This document shows, one piece after another, positions 1 to 6,870 of a stretch of DNA of 17,883 nucleotides. Within the stretch, counting starts at the first letter, position 1, and every line of letters begins with the position of its first letter. The notes under the pieces are model-generated. The model was not told the origin of the DNA, made no database searches, and was given only the letters and a program-made list of their open reading frames with translations. A program made the position numbers and the translations under genes. The stretch comes from JAISFI01 sp031553775 (lineage in GTDB: Bacteria; Bacteroidota; Bacteroidia; Bacteroidales; Azobacteroidaceae). Where the stretch lies: NCBI GenBank assembly GCA_031553775.1, contig JAVBLA010000049.1:1-17883 (forward strand), read 5' to 3'.

Positions 1-155
1 TTGGATACGGCCATTGCTTCCGAAGATGCTTCGATATCATTACTGATTCCATAAACAAACCGCAAAATAAGCCAGATGACCAAGGCTGTTAACAAAGTAT
101 TCAACACTCCCACAATGGCATATTTGAATGCCTGGACGATAAATTGTTTTTTCAT
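1..155 (-). CDS. GtrA-like membrane protein, N-terminal part only
   Basis: The first 51 residues are readable; the rest lies beyond the window edge. The protein starts MKKQFIVQAFKYAIVGVLNT and continues as a hydrophobic helix (about residues 11-34). A basic, amphipathic start followed by a helix carrying 'K/RYxIVGxxNT' is typical of the first membrane segment of GtrA-family proteins, small four-helix membrane proteins linked to transfer of lipid-linked sugars in cell-surface polysaccharide synthesis. The start ATG (153-155) overlaps the stop of the upstream gene (TGA, 152-154) as ATGA, so the two are probably translationally coupled. The family call rests on one helix and could be wrong. Confidence 0.65.
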   Translation of the reverse strand, partial: MKKQFIVQAFKYAIVGVLNTLLTALVIWLILRFVYGISNDIEASSEAMAVS

Positions 156-883
156 TTGTCTCCTTTTTCCAATTCCTTCCTGATTTCTTCTTCGTCGTAA
201 ACTTTTACATTAGTTATCAGAAAGGTTGTATCGATAAAGTTTCCGTACTGGTTACATTCCAGTATCGCTTCATCCAGTGCAAGTTTGATGTTCATATTGA
301 AACCGATGAGAAAAACCAGGGTGATGTAATTTTCCTTCACTTCTAATTTTTCCATTTTACCCCCATGTTTTTCCAGAAAGAAAGAAAACTCCCGTTCAAT
401 CAGCTCTTTCTGGTAATCAGAGAAAGGTTTTAATTCATTTGATTTGAATAAAGAGAAGAAACGTAAATGGTCGTCTTTTCCTCCCAAACCGGTCGATATG
501 AAAATTTGCTTTTCGTCAGAAAACTCGGCTTCCAGGGCGATCCTGGCTTCCATCAGGGCCATGGTAGCCCAATCGGACAAATCCGGATCCGGATTCCGGG
601 CATACGATTCCAATGCCCTGTAGGCAGACACATCGGCCGATCCGGCCAGTTTGACCATGAAATATTTTTTTTCTTCCACGGTTGTGTCGGGCAGGCCTAA
701 GGCAACAATCTGATCTTCCAACGGAATTGGTTTGATAGTAGTATTTTTTTTGACTTTCTCTGAAAAATGAAAATATTCCATTTGTTTCTCCACCGGAACG
801 CTACTCTCCAGGATATGTAGATGTCCTTTCATGCCGTCCATGGAATTCTGAAAATCTCTCAATACATCGTCGCTATTTTTCAT
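152..883 (-). CDS. conserved-looking hypothetical protein, acidic, cytoplasmic
   Basis: 243 residues that I do not recognise. There is no signal peptide and no convincing membrane segment, so a cytoplasmic location is likely. Residues about 65-120 look alpha-helical and carry a pattern like one HEAT-type repeat (ALESYARNPDPDLSDWATMA). The C-terminal half alternates strand and helix, and the end is highly charged (DEEEIRKELEKGDK). It is followed, with a 4-base ATGA overlap, by the GtrA-like gene, so the pair forms one transcript. A TATCTTTG -7 element lies only 7 bases upstream of the annotated ATG. Either the mRNA is almost leaderless or translation begins at a later Met (residues 15, 18 or 36). 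Function is unknown. Confidence 0.75.
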   Translation of the reverse strand: MKNSDDVLRDFQNSMDGMKGHLHILESSVPVEKQMEYFHFSEKVKKNTTIKPIPLEDQIVALGLPDTTVEEKKYFMVKLAGSADVSAYRALESYARNPDPDLSDWATMALMEARIALEAEFSDEKQIFISTGLGGKDDHLRFFSLFKSNELKPFSDYQKELIEREFSFFLEKHGGKMEKLEVKENYITLVFLIGFNMNIKLALDEAILECNQYGNFIDTTFLITNVKVYDEEEIRKELEKGDK

Positions 884-890
884 ATCAATA

Positions 891-898
891 CAAAGATA
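891..898 (-). promoter_or_regulatory. -7 promoter element of the 152-883 gene
   Basis: Read on the minus strand the bases are TATCTTTG, an exact match to the Bacteroidetes -7 consensus TAnnTTTG. No TTTG is found 19-21 bases upstream, so the -33 box is weak or absent. The predicted start of transcription falls within a few bases of the annotated ATG. Confidence 0.5.
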
Positions 899-993
899 AT
901 ATATTTTTTACTTATGTTTATTCTTCTTTTCGCTTATTTAAACAAATTCAAAATAAAGATGTTCGATTGTTATGAAATAATCAGGATTTTGAC

Positions 994-1001
994 GAACTTT
1001 G
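994..1001 (+). promoter_or_regulatory. possible -7 element of the feoAB operon
   Basis: GAACTTTG followed by CAGG matches TAnnTTTG at all fixed positions except the first T. It lies 25 bases before the feoAB ATG, the usual distance. The -33 box is not clear. I saw no convincing Fur box in the 143-base spacer. Confidence 0.4.
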
Positions 1002-1026
1002 CAGGCTTAATTTTGGTTTTAGACAG

Positions 1027-3495
1027 ATGAAGTTATCGGAATTACATACAGGAGAAAAAGGTATTATCGTCAAAGTACTGGGGAGGGGTGCTTTCCGGAA
1101 ACGCATCATAGAAATGGGATTCATCAAAGGGAAGGAAGTTGAAGTGATTCTTTCCGCCCCATTGAAAGATCCGATTATCTATAAAGTAATCGATTATGAA
1201 GTTTCACTCCGGAGAAAAGAAGCCGAGCTGGTAGAGGTGATCACAGAAACGGAAGCAAATAAGATACGGGAAGAGGAAGATCTGGACCAGTTGACGCTTC
1301 TCAATGACGATTGGCATGACATAGCTGTCCGGCAAAGCAAAACTATCCAAGTGGCTCTGGTAGGCAATCCGAATTCGGGAAAGACTTCTCTTTTTAATAT
1401 TGCTTCGGGTTCCAGGGAAAGAGTAGGTAATTACAGTGGTGTAACCGTGGATGCCAAAGAAGGGAATTTTAAATATGCGGGATATACTTTTAAGCTGATC
1501 GATTTACCTGGTACTTATTCCCTGACTGCCTATACCCCTGAAGAACTGTATGTTAGAAAACAGATACAGGAAGGGACTCCTGATGTGATCCTGAATGTGG
1601 TCGCTTCTTCCAACCTGGAGAGAAACCTGTACCTGACTACCCAATTGATCGATATGGATGCTCCTATGGTTGTTGCACTCAATATGTACGATGAGCTGGA
1701 GCAATCGGGAGCTACTCTGAATTATCCTCATCTGGCCAGGATGATCGGTTGCCCGATGGTTCCGACCGTTAGTAAAACCGGTAGGGGAATAGAAAAGGTT
1801 TTTGATGAAATTATATCTGTATATGAAGGTACCAATCCGGTTACCAGGCATATCCATATCAATTATGGAGACGTTTTGGAAAAAAGGATCAATTCGATCA
1901 GTGCTCTGTTAAAAGAAAATGAACTGAACGAAAATATTCCTCCGCGTTATATTAGTATAAAATTGCTGGAAAATGATAAGGAGATAGAAAAGTATGTACA
2001 TTATTTACCCAATGCGGATGCGATCCGGAAAACCAAAAATGAAGCTCTTCAATCGATTCATTCGCTTTTGAATGAAGATTGTGAGACGGCATTGACTGAT
2101 GCCCGGTATGGTTTTATCGATGGAGCTTTAAGGGAAACCTATCATGAAGGAGTGACGGATACCCTGAAGACCACCCGGATGATAGATTCCCTGGTAACTC
2201 ATAAATTCTGGGGATATCCGATCTTTTTCCTGTTTATGTTCGTTATGTTCCAGGGAACTTTCCTGTTGGGCGAATATCCGATGCAATGGTTGGAAACCTT
2301 TGTCGGGTTTATAGCCGGAGTTGTCAATGATAATATGCAGGAAGGTCCGTTGAAAGACCTGATATCCAACGGAATTATCGGTGGAGTCGGCAATGTGCTG
2401 GTATTTCTTCCGAACATTGTTATTTTATACCTGTTTATTTCTTTCATGGAAGATTCCGGATACATGGCCAGGGCTGCTTTTATTATGGATAAATTTATGC
2501 ACAAGATGGGATTGCACGGCAAATCGTTCATTCCTTTGGTCATGGGTTTCGGATGTAATGTTCCGGCCATCATGGCTACCCGGACAATCGAAAGCCGCAA
2601 TTCCCGCTTAATAACCATGCTGATCAATCCGCTGATGTCATGCTCTGCCAGATTGCCGGTATATGTCTTGCTGATCGGCGCTTTTTTCAGTCAGCATAAA
2701 GGCTTGGTATTATTCGGCCTGTATATTACCGGCGTGGTTCTGGCTATTATTATGGCCCGTATTTTCAAAAAATTCCTGATCAGGGAAGACGATGTTCCGT
2801 TTGTCATGGAGCTCCCCCCCTACCGGATGCCTACTTCCAAGGCGATTTTCCGTCACATGTGGGACAAGGCATCGCAGTACACCCGGAAAATGGGAGGCAT
2901 CATTCTGGTAGCTTCCATCATTATCTGGTTTTTAGGCTATTTTCCGCAGAATACTACACAAAATGAGACGTATACCCAGGAAATTGCCAGGATCCAATCG
3001 GAATACAACGAAAAACCGGATCAGCAGGAAGAACGGGACCGGCAAATTGCCGATCTTACGCATATTCAAAGACAGGAGCATCAGAAAAACTCTTATATCG
3101 GACAAATCGGACAATTCATAGAGCCGGTGCTCCGTCCGTTGGGATTCGACTGGAAAATTGCAGTAAGCCTGCTTTCGGGCATGGCTGCCAAAGAAATAGT
3201 CGTGAGTACTTTAGGTGTTTTATATACAGGGGAAGATGGCGACGACATATCGTTGAAAAATCATTTATTGACGGAGAAGAATGCAGATGGTTCACCTGCT
3301 TTCACCCCCCTGATCGTGATCAGCCTGTTGTTGTTCGTTCTTATTTATTTTCCTTGTGTAGCCACGATCGCTGCGATTAAAAATGAATCCGGCTCGTGGA
3401 AGTGGGCGGCATTTGTGGTTTGTTACACTACCGCATTGGCCTGGGTAGTCAGTTTTATCGTTTATCAGACAGGATTGTTATGTGGCAGTATATAA
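1027..3495 (+). CDS. feoB: FeoA-FeoB fusion, ferrous iron transport protein
   Basis: 822-residue inner-membrane Fe(II) importer. Residues 1-72 are a FeoA domain (SH3-like), normally a separate protein and fused to FeoB in many Bacteroidales. A linker (about 73-105) leads to the cytosolic G domain: G1 GNPNSGKT (113-120), G2 around NYSGVT, G3 DLPG (159-162), G4 NMYD (219-222) and G5 SKTGRG. After the helical GDI-like part comes the membrane core with both gate motifs, including GFGCNVPAIMATRTI and the MSCSARLPVYV segment with its conserved Cys, then GMAAKEIVVSTLG. A charged, probably coiled-coil insert of about 55 residues (641-695) sits between membrane helices. All key motifs are present, so the protein should be functional. 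A small FeoB-associated gene overlaps its 3' end. Confidence 0.97.
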   Translation: MKLSELHTGEKGIIVKVLGRGAFRKRIIEMGFIKGKEVEVILSAPLKDPIIYKVIDYEVSLRRKEAELVEVITETEANKIREEEDLDQLTLLNDDWHDIAVRQSKTIQVALVGNPNSGKTSLFNIASGSRERVGNYSGVTVDAKEGNFKYAGYTFKLIDLPGTYSLTAYTPEELYVRKQIQEGTPDVILNVVASSNLERNLYLTTQLIDMDAPMVVALNMYDELEQSGATLNYPHLARMIGCPMVPTVSKTGRGIEKVFDEIISVYEGTNPVTRHIHINYGDVLEKRINSISALLKENELNENIPPRYISIKLLENDKEIEKYVHYLPNADAIRKTKNEALQSIHSLLNEDCETALTDARYGFIDGALRETYHEGVTDTLKTTRMIDSLVTHKFWGYPIFFLFMFVMFQGTFLLGEYPMQWLETFVGFIAGVVNDNMQEGPLKDLISNGIIGGVGNVLVFLPNIVILYLFISFMEDSGYMARAAFIMDKFMHKMGLHGKSFIPLVMGFGCNVPAIMATRTIESRNSRLITMLINPLMSCSARLPVYVLLIGAFFSQHKGLVLFGLYITGVVLAIIMARIFKKFLIREDDVPFVMELPPYRMPTSKAIFRHMWDKASQYTRKMGGIILVASIIIWFLGYFPQNTTQNETYTQEIARIQSEYNEKPDQQEERDRQIADLTHIQRQEHQKNSYIGQIGQFIEPVLRPLGFDWKIAVSLLSGMAAKEIVVSTLGVLYTGEDGDDISLKNHLLTEKNADGSPAFTPLIVISLLLFVLIYFPCVATIAAIKNESGSWKWAAFVVCYTTALAWVVSFIVYQTGLLCGSI

Positions 3496-3623
3496 TCGTA
3501 TATATTATAGGAGCCCTGATCGCATTTTTTGTAGTCAGGAAAATTTACCGTGCTTTTTGGGGCAGGAAAAAAGAAGATGATGATCCGTGCAAGGGGTGTC
3601 CGGGATGTGGAAAAATAAATTAA
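3480..3623 (+). CDS. FeoB-associated Cys-rich membrane protein
   Basis: 47 residues: MWQYIIVYIIGALIAFFVVR is one membrane helix, followed by a basic stretch, an acidic patch (KKEDDDP) and a C-terminal CKGCPGCGK motif with three closely spaced cysteines. This is the architecture of the short FeoB-associated Cys-rich proteins found beside feoB in Bacteroidetes and Firmicutes, thought to assist iron transfer or FeoB assembly at the membrane. The same frame is open further upstream inside feoB, but the ATG at 3480 is chosen because the membrane helix starts there and because the resulting 16-base overlap with the feoB end (3495) fits translational coupling. The cysteines could bind Fe(II); that is inference. 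Confidence 0.85.
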   Translation: MWQYIIVYIIGALIAFFVVRKIYRAFWGRKKEDDDPCKGCPGCGKIN

Positions 3624-3636
3624 GATAACTCTTAAT
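3619..3636. terminator. weak hairpin between convergent feo and ugd genes
   Basis: ATTAAG-ATAACT-CTTAAT forms a 6-bp AT-rich stem with a 6-base loop. It includes the stop of the FeoB-associated gene and ends 6 bases before the ugd stop. The following bases are only moderately T-rich, so termination here may be weak. Confidence 0.3.
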
Positions 3637-3641
3637 TCTCT

Positions 3642-4955
3642 TTATCTTCCAATACAATAGTAGGTAAACCCATTTTCCTCCAGGTCGGATTTTTCATAAA
3701 TATTCCGGCCATCTATTATAATGGGCGTTTTTACCAGTTTGCGGACTGCCTGCCAGGATGGGAGTCTGAACTCTTTCCATTCCGTAACGACCATAATGGC
3801 ATCTGCATTGACCGCTGCATCGTAGATATCTTTTGCATAGTTGATCCTGTTTCCGAATACTTTTTTGGTTTCGTCTATGGCGACGGGATCATACACCCTT
3901 ACCTCTCCTCCTGCATCTAATATCTTAGAGATCAACAGTTGGGAAGGAGCTTCCCGGATATCGTCGGTTTCCGGTTTGAAGGCAAGTCCCCAGACTGCAA
4001 TGGTTTTCCCCTTCAAATTACCGGCAAAATGTTTCTGCAATTTTTCAAACAGGATTGTTTTCTGGGTGTTGTTAACGGTTTCTACTGCTTTTAGTATGCG
4101 TAAGTCGTAGTTGTGATCCTGAGCTGTTTTGATCAGCGCCTGAACATCTTTTGGAAAACAGCTTCCTCCATAGCCACAGCCCGGATAGAGAAATTTGCTT
4201 CCGATACGGGTATCGCTTCCGATCCCTTTCCGCACCATATTGATATCCGCTCCGACCAACTCGCACAGATTGGCTATATCGTTGATAAAACTGATGCGGG
4301 TAGCCAGCATGGAATTTGCTGCATATTTGGTCATTTCAGCAGAAGGGATATCCATAAAAATTACCCGGAAATTATTCAGTAAAAAAGGCCGGTAGAGTTT
4401 GGACATCAGTTTTTCGGCTTCTTCAGATTCCACGCCTACTACCACCCGGTCCGGGCTCATAAAGTCTTTTATGGCGGCACCTTCCTTTAGAAATTCGGGG
4501 TTGGATGCCACATCGAACGGAATATCTATACATCTGTCTTCAAGTGCTTTGCGGATGGTTTGTTTAACCAGCTGCGCAGTCCCCACGGGAACTGTGCTTT
4601 TGGTTACAAAAAGTGTATATTTGCTGATATTCTCCCCAACGGAACGGGCCACTTCCAATACATATTTTAAATCGGCGCTTCCATCTTCTCCGGGAGGTGT
4701 TCCTACTGCACAGAAAACCACATCCACCTCATTGATCACAGACTTCAGGTCGGTTGTGAAATCCAGGCGGCCTGCCTGATAGTTTTTGATAACCATCTCT
4801 TCCAGACCAGGCTCATATATGGGTATTATGCCCAATTGGAGCCCCTTGATTTTTTCCTTGTCTACGTCTACGCAAACAACTTCCGTTCCCATCTCAGCAA
4901 AGCAGGTTCCGGTCACCAGACCCACATAGCCTGTCCCAACAATTGCAATTTTCAT
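3642..4955 (-). CDS. ugd: UDP-glucose 6-dehydrogenase
   Basis: 437 residues, full family length. The enzyme oxidises UDP-glucose to UDP-glucuronate with two NAD+, supplying uronic acids for capsule or other surface glycans; cytoplasmic. Motifs: N-terminal Rossmann GTGYVG (7-12), the VGTPPGEDGSADL loop, STVPVGT, NPEFLKEG, the catalytic thiolate Cys266 in GCGYGGSCFPKD, and AFKPETDDIREAPS in the C-terminal NAD-like domain. UDP-ManNAc or GDP-mannose dehydrogenases share the fold, but the overall pattern fits UDP-glucose dehydrogenase best. Its ATG (4953-4955) overlaps the dnaJ stop as ATGA, so it is probably translated by coupling from the grpE-dnaJ mRNA. The gene ends 18 bases from the convergent feo operon. 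Confidence 0.94.
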   Translation of the reverse strand: MKIAIVGTGYVGLVTGTCFAEMGTEVVCVDVDKEKIKGLQLGIIPIYEPGLEEMVIKNYQAGRLDFTTDLKSVINEVDVVFCAVGTPPGEDGSADLKYVLEVARSVGENISKYTLFVTKSTVPVGTAQLVKQTIRKALEDRCIDIPFDVASNPEFLKEGAAIKDFMSPDRVVVGVESEEAEKLMSKLYRPFLLNNFRVIFMDIPSAEMTKYAANSMLATRISFINDIANLCELVGADINMVRKGIGSDTRIGSKFLYPGCGYGGSCFPKDVQALIKTAQDHNYDLRILKAVETVNNTQKTILFEKLQKHFAGNLKGKTIAVWGLAFKPETDDIREAPSQLLISKILDAGGEVRVYDPVAIDETKKVFGNRINYAKDIYDAAVNADAIMVVTEWKEFRLPSWQAVRKLVKTPIIIDGRNIYEKSDLEENGFTYYCIGR

Positions 4956-6106
4956 TCGAACATTTGTTTGAATTTGTTGAATATCTTTTCTTTCTGAGTA
5001 GTCGACGGTCTGAAATGATCCGATTGATCCAGGTTGTTCAATGTTTCTTTTTCTTCGGAAGTCAGATTTTCAGGAACATATACATTGATATTTACCAATA
5101 GATCTCCTGTTCCATAGCGATTGATACTCGGAAGTCCTTTGTTTCTCAACCTTAGTACTTTTCCGGGTTGTGTACCGGGTTCTATTTTTACTTTGGCCCG
5201 GCCGTCGATCGTGGGAACTTCCACTTCCCCTCCCATGGCAGCCATGGGAAAACTCAGGAGAAGGTTGTATATCACATCGTTTTCATCCCTGATCAGTTCC
5301 GGATGCGGTTCTTCTTCTATTACGACCAACAGATCTCCATTGACACCACCCCTTCGAGCAGCATTTCCTTTTCCGCTTACCGATAATTGCATACCTTCCA
5401 TTACTCCTGCCGGGATATTGATGGAGATAACTTCTTCGTCCCGGGTGATACCTTCACCGTTGCAATGAGCACATTTTTTGGTTACAATTTTGCCTTCACC
5501 GTTACAGGTGGGGCATACGGAAGTGGTTTGCATTTGTCCGAGGATCGTATTGGCTACCCGCGTAACCGTTCCGGTTCCTTTACAGGTAGAGCAGGAAGTC
5601 ATTCCATCGGAACCTTCCGCACCTGTACCTGAGCAATGTTTACAACTGATATATTTTTTGACTTTGATTTTCTTTTCAACGCCGGTAGAGACTTCTTTCA
5701 GATTCATTTTGACTTTGACACGTAAGTCGGAGCCGCGCCTTACACGGCGACCGCCACCTCCTCCGAAACCATTACCGAATCCACCGCCAAAACCGAAATG
5801 ACCACCGAAAATATCTCCAAACTGAGAGAAAATATCATCCATAGACATCCCATCGCCATTGAATCCGCCTCCGGCAGCTCCTCCAACACCCGCATGTCCG
5901 AATTGATCGTACCGTTGACGCTTATTGGCATCGCTCAGTATTTCGTATGCTTCTGCAGCTTCTTTAAATTTTTCTTCAGCTTCCTGGTTACCCGGGTTTT
6001 TATCGGGGTGGTATTGGATGGCCTTTTTACGGTACGCTTTTTTTATTTCTTCCTGGGTTGCAGTTTTCGTAACCTCCAGTATTTCGTAATAATCTCTCTT
6101 CGTCAT
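4952..6106 (-). CDS. dnaJ: chaperone protein DnaJ (Hsp40)
   Basis: 384-residue type I J-protein that delivers substrates to DnaK and stimulates its ATPase through the HPD motif (residues 33-35). Order: J domain (1-65), Gly/Phe-rich linker (about 68-118, very Gly-rich), zinc domain with four CxxCxGxG repeats (155-162, 172-179, 198-205, 212-219), then the two beta-barrel substrate-binding domains and a C-terminal dimerisation segment. All eight zinc ligands are present. It lies 29 bases after the grpE stop on the same strand; dnaK is not in this window. The stop overlaps the ugd start by 4 bases, which is unusual company for dnaJ. Confidence 0.97.
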   Translation of the reverse strand: MTKRDYYEILEVTKTATQEEIKKAYRKKAIQYHPDKNPGNQEAEEKFKEAAEAYEILSDANKRQRYDQFGHAGVGGAAGGGFNGDGMSMDDIFSQFGDIFGGHFGFGGGFGNGFGGGGGRRVRRGSDLRVKVKMNLKEVSTGVEKKIKVKKYISCKHCSGTGAEGSDGMTSCSTCKGTGTVTRVANTILGQMQTTSVCPTCNGEGKIVTKKCAHCNGEGITRDEEVISINIPAGVMEGMQLSVSGKGNAARRGGVNGDLLVVIEEEPHPELIRDENDVIYNLLLSFPMAAMGGEVEVPTIDGRAKVKIEPGTQPGKVLRLRNKGLPSINRYGTGDLLVNINVYVPENLTSEEKETLNNLDQSDHFRPSTTQKEKIFNKFKQMFE

Positions 6107-6135
6107 TTTGTTTTCATTTATCCGGTCCTTCTTGT

Positions 6136-6702
6136 TTATTCCCCAACCACTACCTTGGCATGACGAATCACTTTATCATTCAGCATATAGCCTTTTTGTA
6201 CACAATCAATTACTTTACCTTTTTGTTTTCCGTCAGGGCTTGGTACCGTTGCAATTGCGTCAAATAAATTATCATCAAAATCTTTTCCTTCGGTCTCGAT
6301 GACTTTTACGCCATTCTGATTCAAATAAGCCATCAGTTTATTATAAATCAAACGGACACCTTCGGCAATTGCCCTGGAAACATCATCCGGAGTATTCATG
6401 TTCTCCAGCGCCCGTTCAAAATCGTCTACTATGGGAAGCATACCTGTAAGAGCCTGTTCTCCACCGTTTTTAATCAGGTCAGATTTTTCTTTCAATGTCC
6501 GGCGGCGGTAATTGTCGTATTCTGCCTGTAATCTCAGGTGAGTATCTTTGAGTTCGGCTAATTCCGTAGCCAATTTGTCAGATAATTCGTTATTATCTTC
6601 TGAAGAGTCCTCTAAGTACTGCTCATTTGTCGTATTTTCAGCAATATTGTCAGTTCCTATTTCCTCAATCTCGGAGTTATTTTCCTTACTTTTTTCTTTC
6701 AT
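6136..6702 (-). CDS. grpE: nucleotide exchange factor GrpE
   Basis: 188 residues from the ATG at 6700-6702; a TTG two codons upstream could also be read but has no advantage. GrpE opens the nucleotide site of DnaK and resets the Hsp70 cycle with DnaJ. An acidic, Asn- and Ser-rich disordered tail (about 1-55) precedes the long dimerising coiled coil, which contains the family signature RLQAEYDNYRRRT. The C-terminal beta domain ends with DCVQKGYMLNDKVIRHAKVVV, the conserved DnaK-contact wing, split here only by the reading of the sequence and otherwise complete. It is the first gene of the grpE-dnaJ-ugd run and is divergent from the PDZ protein gene. No CIRCE operator was seen. Confidence 0.96.
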   Translation of the reverse strand: MKEKSKENNSEIEEIGTDNIAENTTNEQYLEDSSEDNNELSDKLATELAELKDTHLRLQAEYDNYRRRTLKEKSDLIKNGGEQALTGMLPIVDDFERALENMNTPDDVSRAIAEGVRLIYNKLMAYLNQNGVKVIETEGKDFDDNLFDAIATVPSPDGKQKGKVIDCVQKGYMLNDKVIRHAKVVVGE

Positions 6703-6748
6703 TGCCAATATAATATTGTTATTACTTTAGTTATCAGATACTTATAAA

Positions 6749-6782
6749 TAAAAATACATTCAACAACCGGAAGGTTGCCAAA
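6749..6782 (-). promoter_or_regulatory. possible grpE promoter
   Basis: Read on the minus strand: TTTG (6779-6782), 22 bases, then TATTTTTA (6749-6756), one base off TAnnTTTG. The spacer is slightly longer than the usual 19-21. It would give a leader of about 40 bases. The spacer also holds the inverted repeat CAACC-GGAA-GGTTG (6764-6777). Confidence 0.35.
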
Positions 6783-6807
6783 CAACTGATGAATAAACCG
6801 CAAATAG

Positions 6808-6839
6808 TTTGCCAAAAAATGTAAAAACGCGTATATTTG
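6808..6839 (+). promoter_or_regulatory. promoter of the PDZ-DUF4136-PDZ gene
   Basis: TTTG (6808-6811), a 20-base spacer, then TATATTTG (6832-6839). Both boxes and the spacing match the Bacteroidetes housekeeping consensus TTTG-N19-21-TAnnTTTG. The ATG follows 31 bases after the -7 box. This is the best promoter in the window. Confidence 0.75.
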
Positions 6840-6870
6840 CAGTCCACATTAACTATTAATAAGGAAGCGA

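Noticed and set aside
970..980. TTAT-GAA-ATAA near the feoAB promoter as a Fur-type iron box
   Set aside because: Only four bases pair on each side and the sequence is far from known Fur boxes. AT-rich spacers produce such symmetry easily.
1504..2627. Long minus-strand frames inside feoB, and similar frames opposite dnaJ, ugd, HTCS and htrA
   Set aside because: They are antisense shadows of strongly conserved genes and have no protein-like features or promoters of their own.
2814..2820. Run of seven C in feoB as a phase-variation tract
   Set aside because: It encodes Leu-Pro-Pro in an intact frame of a core gene, and seven bases is short for a dedicated switch.
6703..6708. TTG start two codons upstream of the grpE ATG
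   Set aside because: The ATG at 6700-6702 is a better start and nothing in the upstream bases favours TTG.
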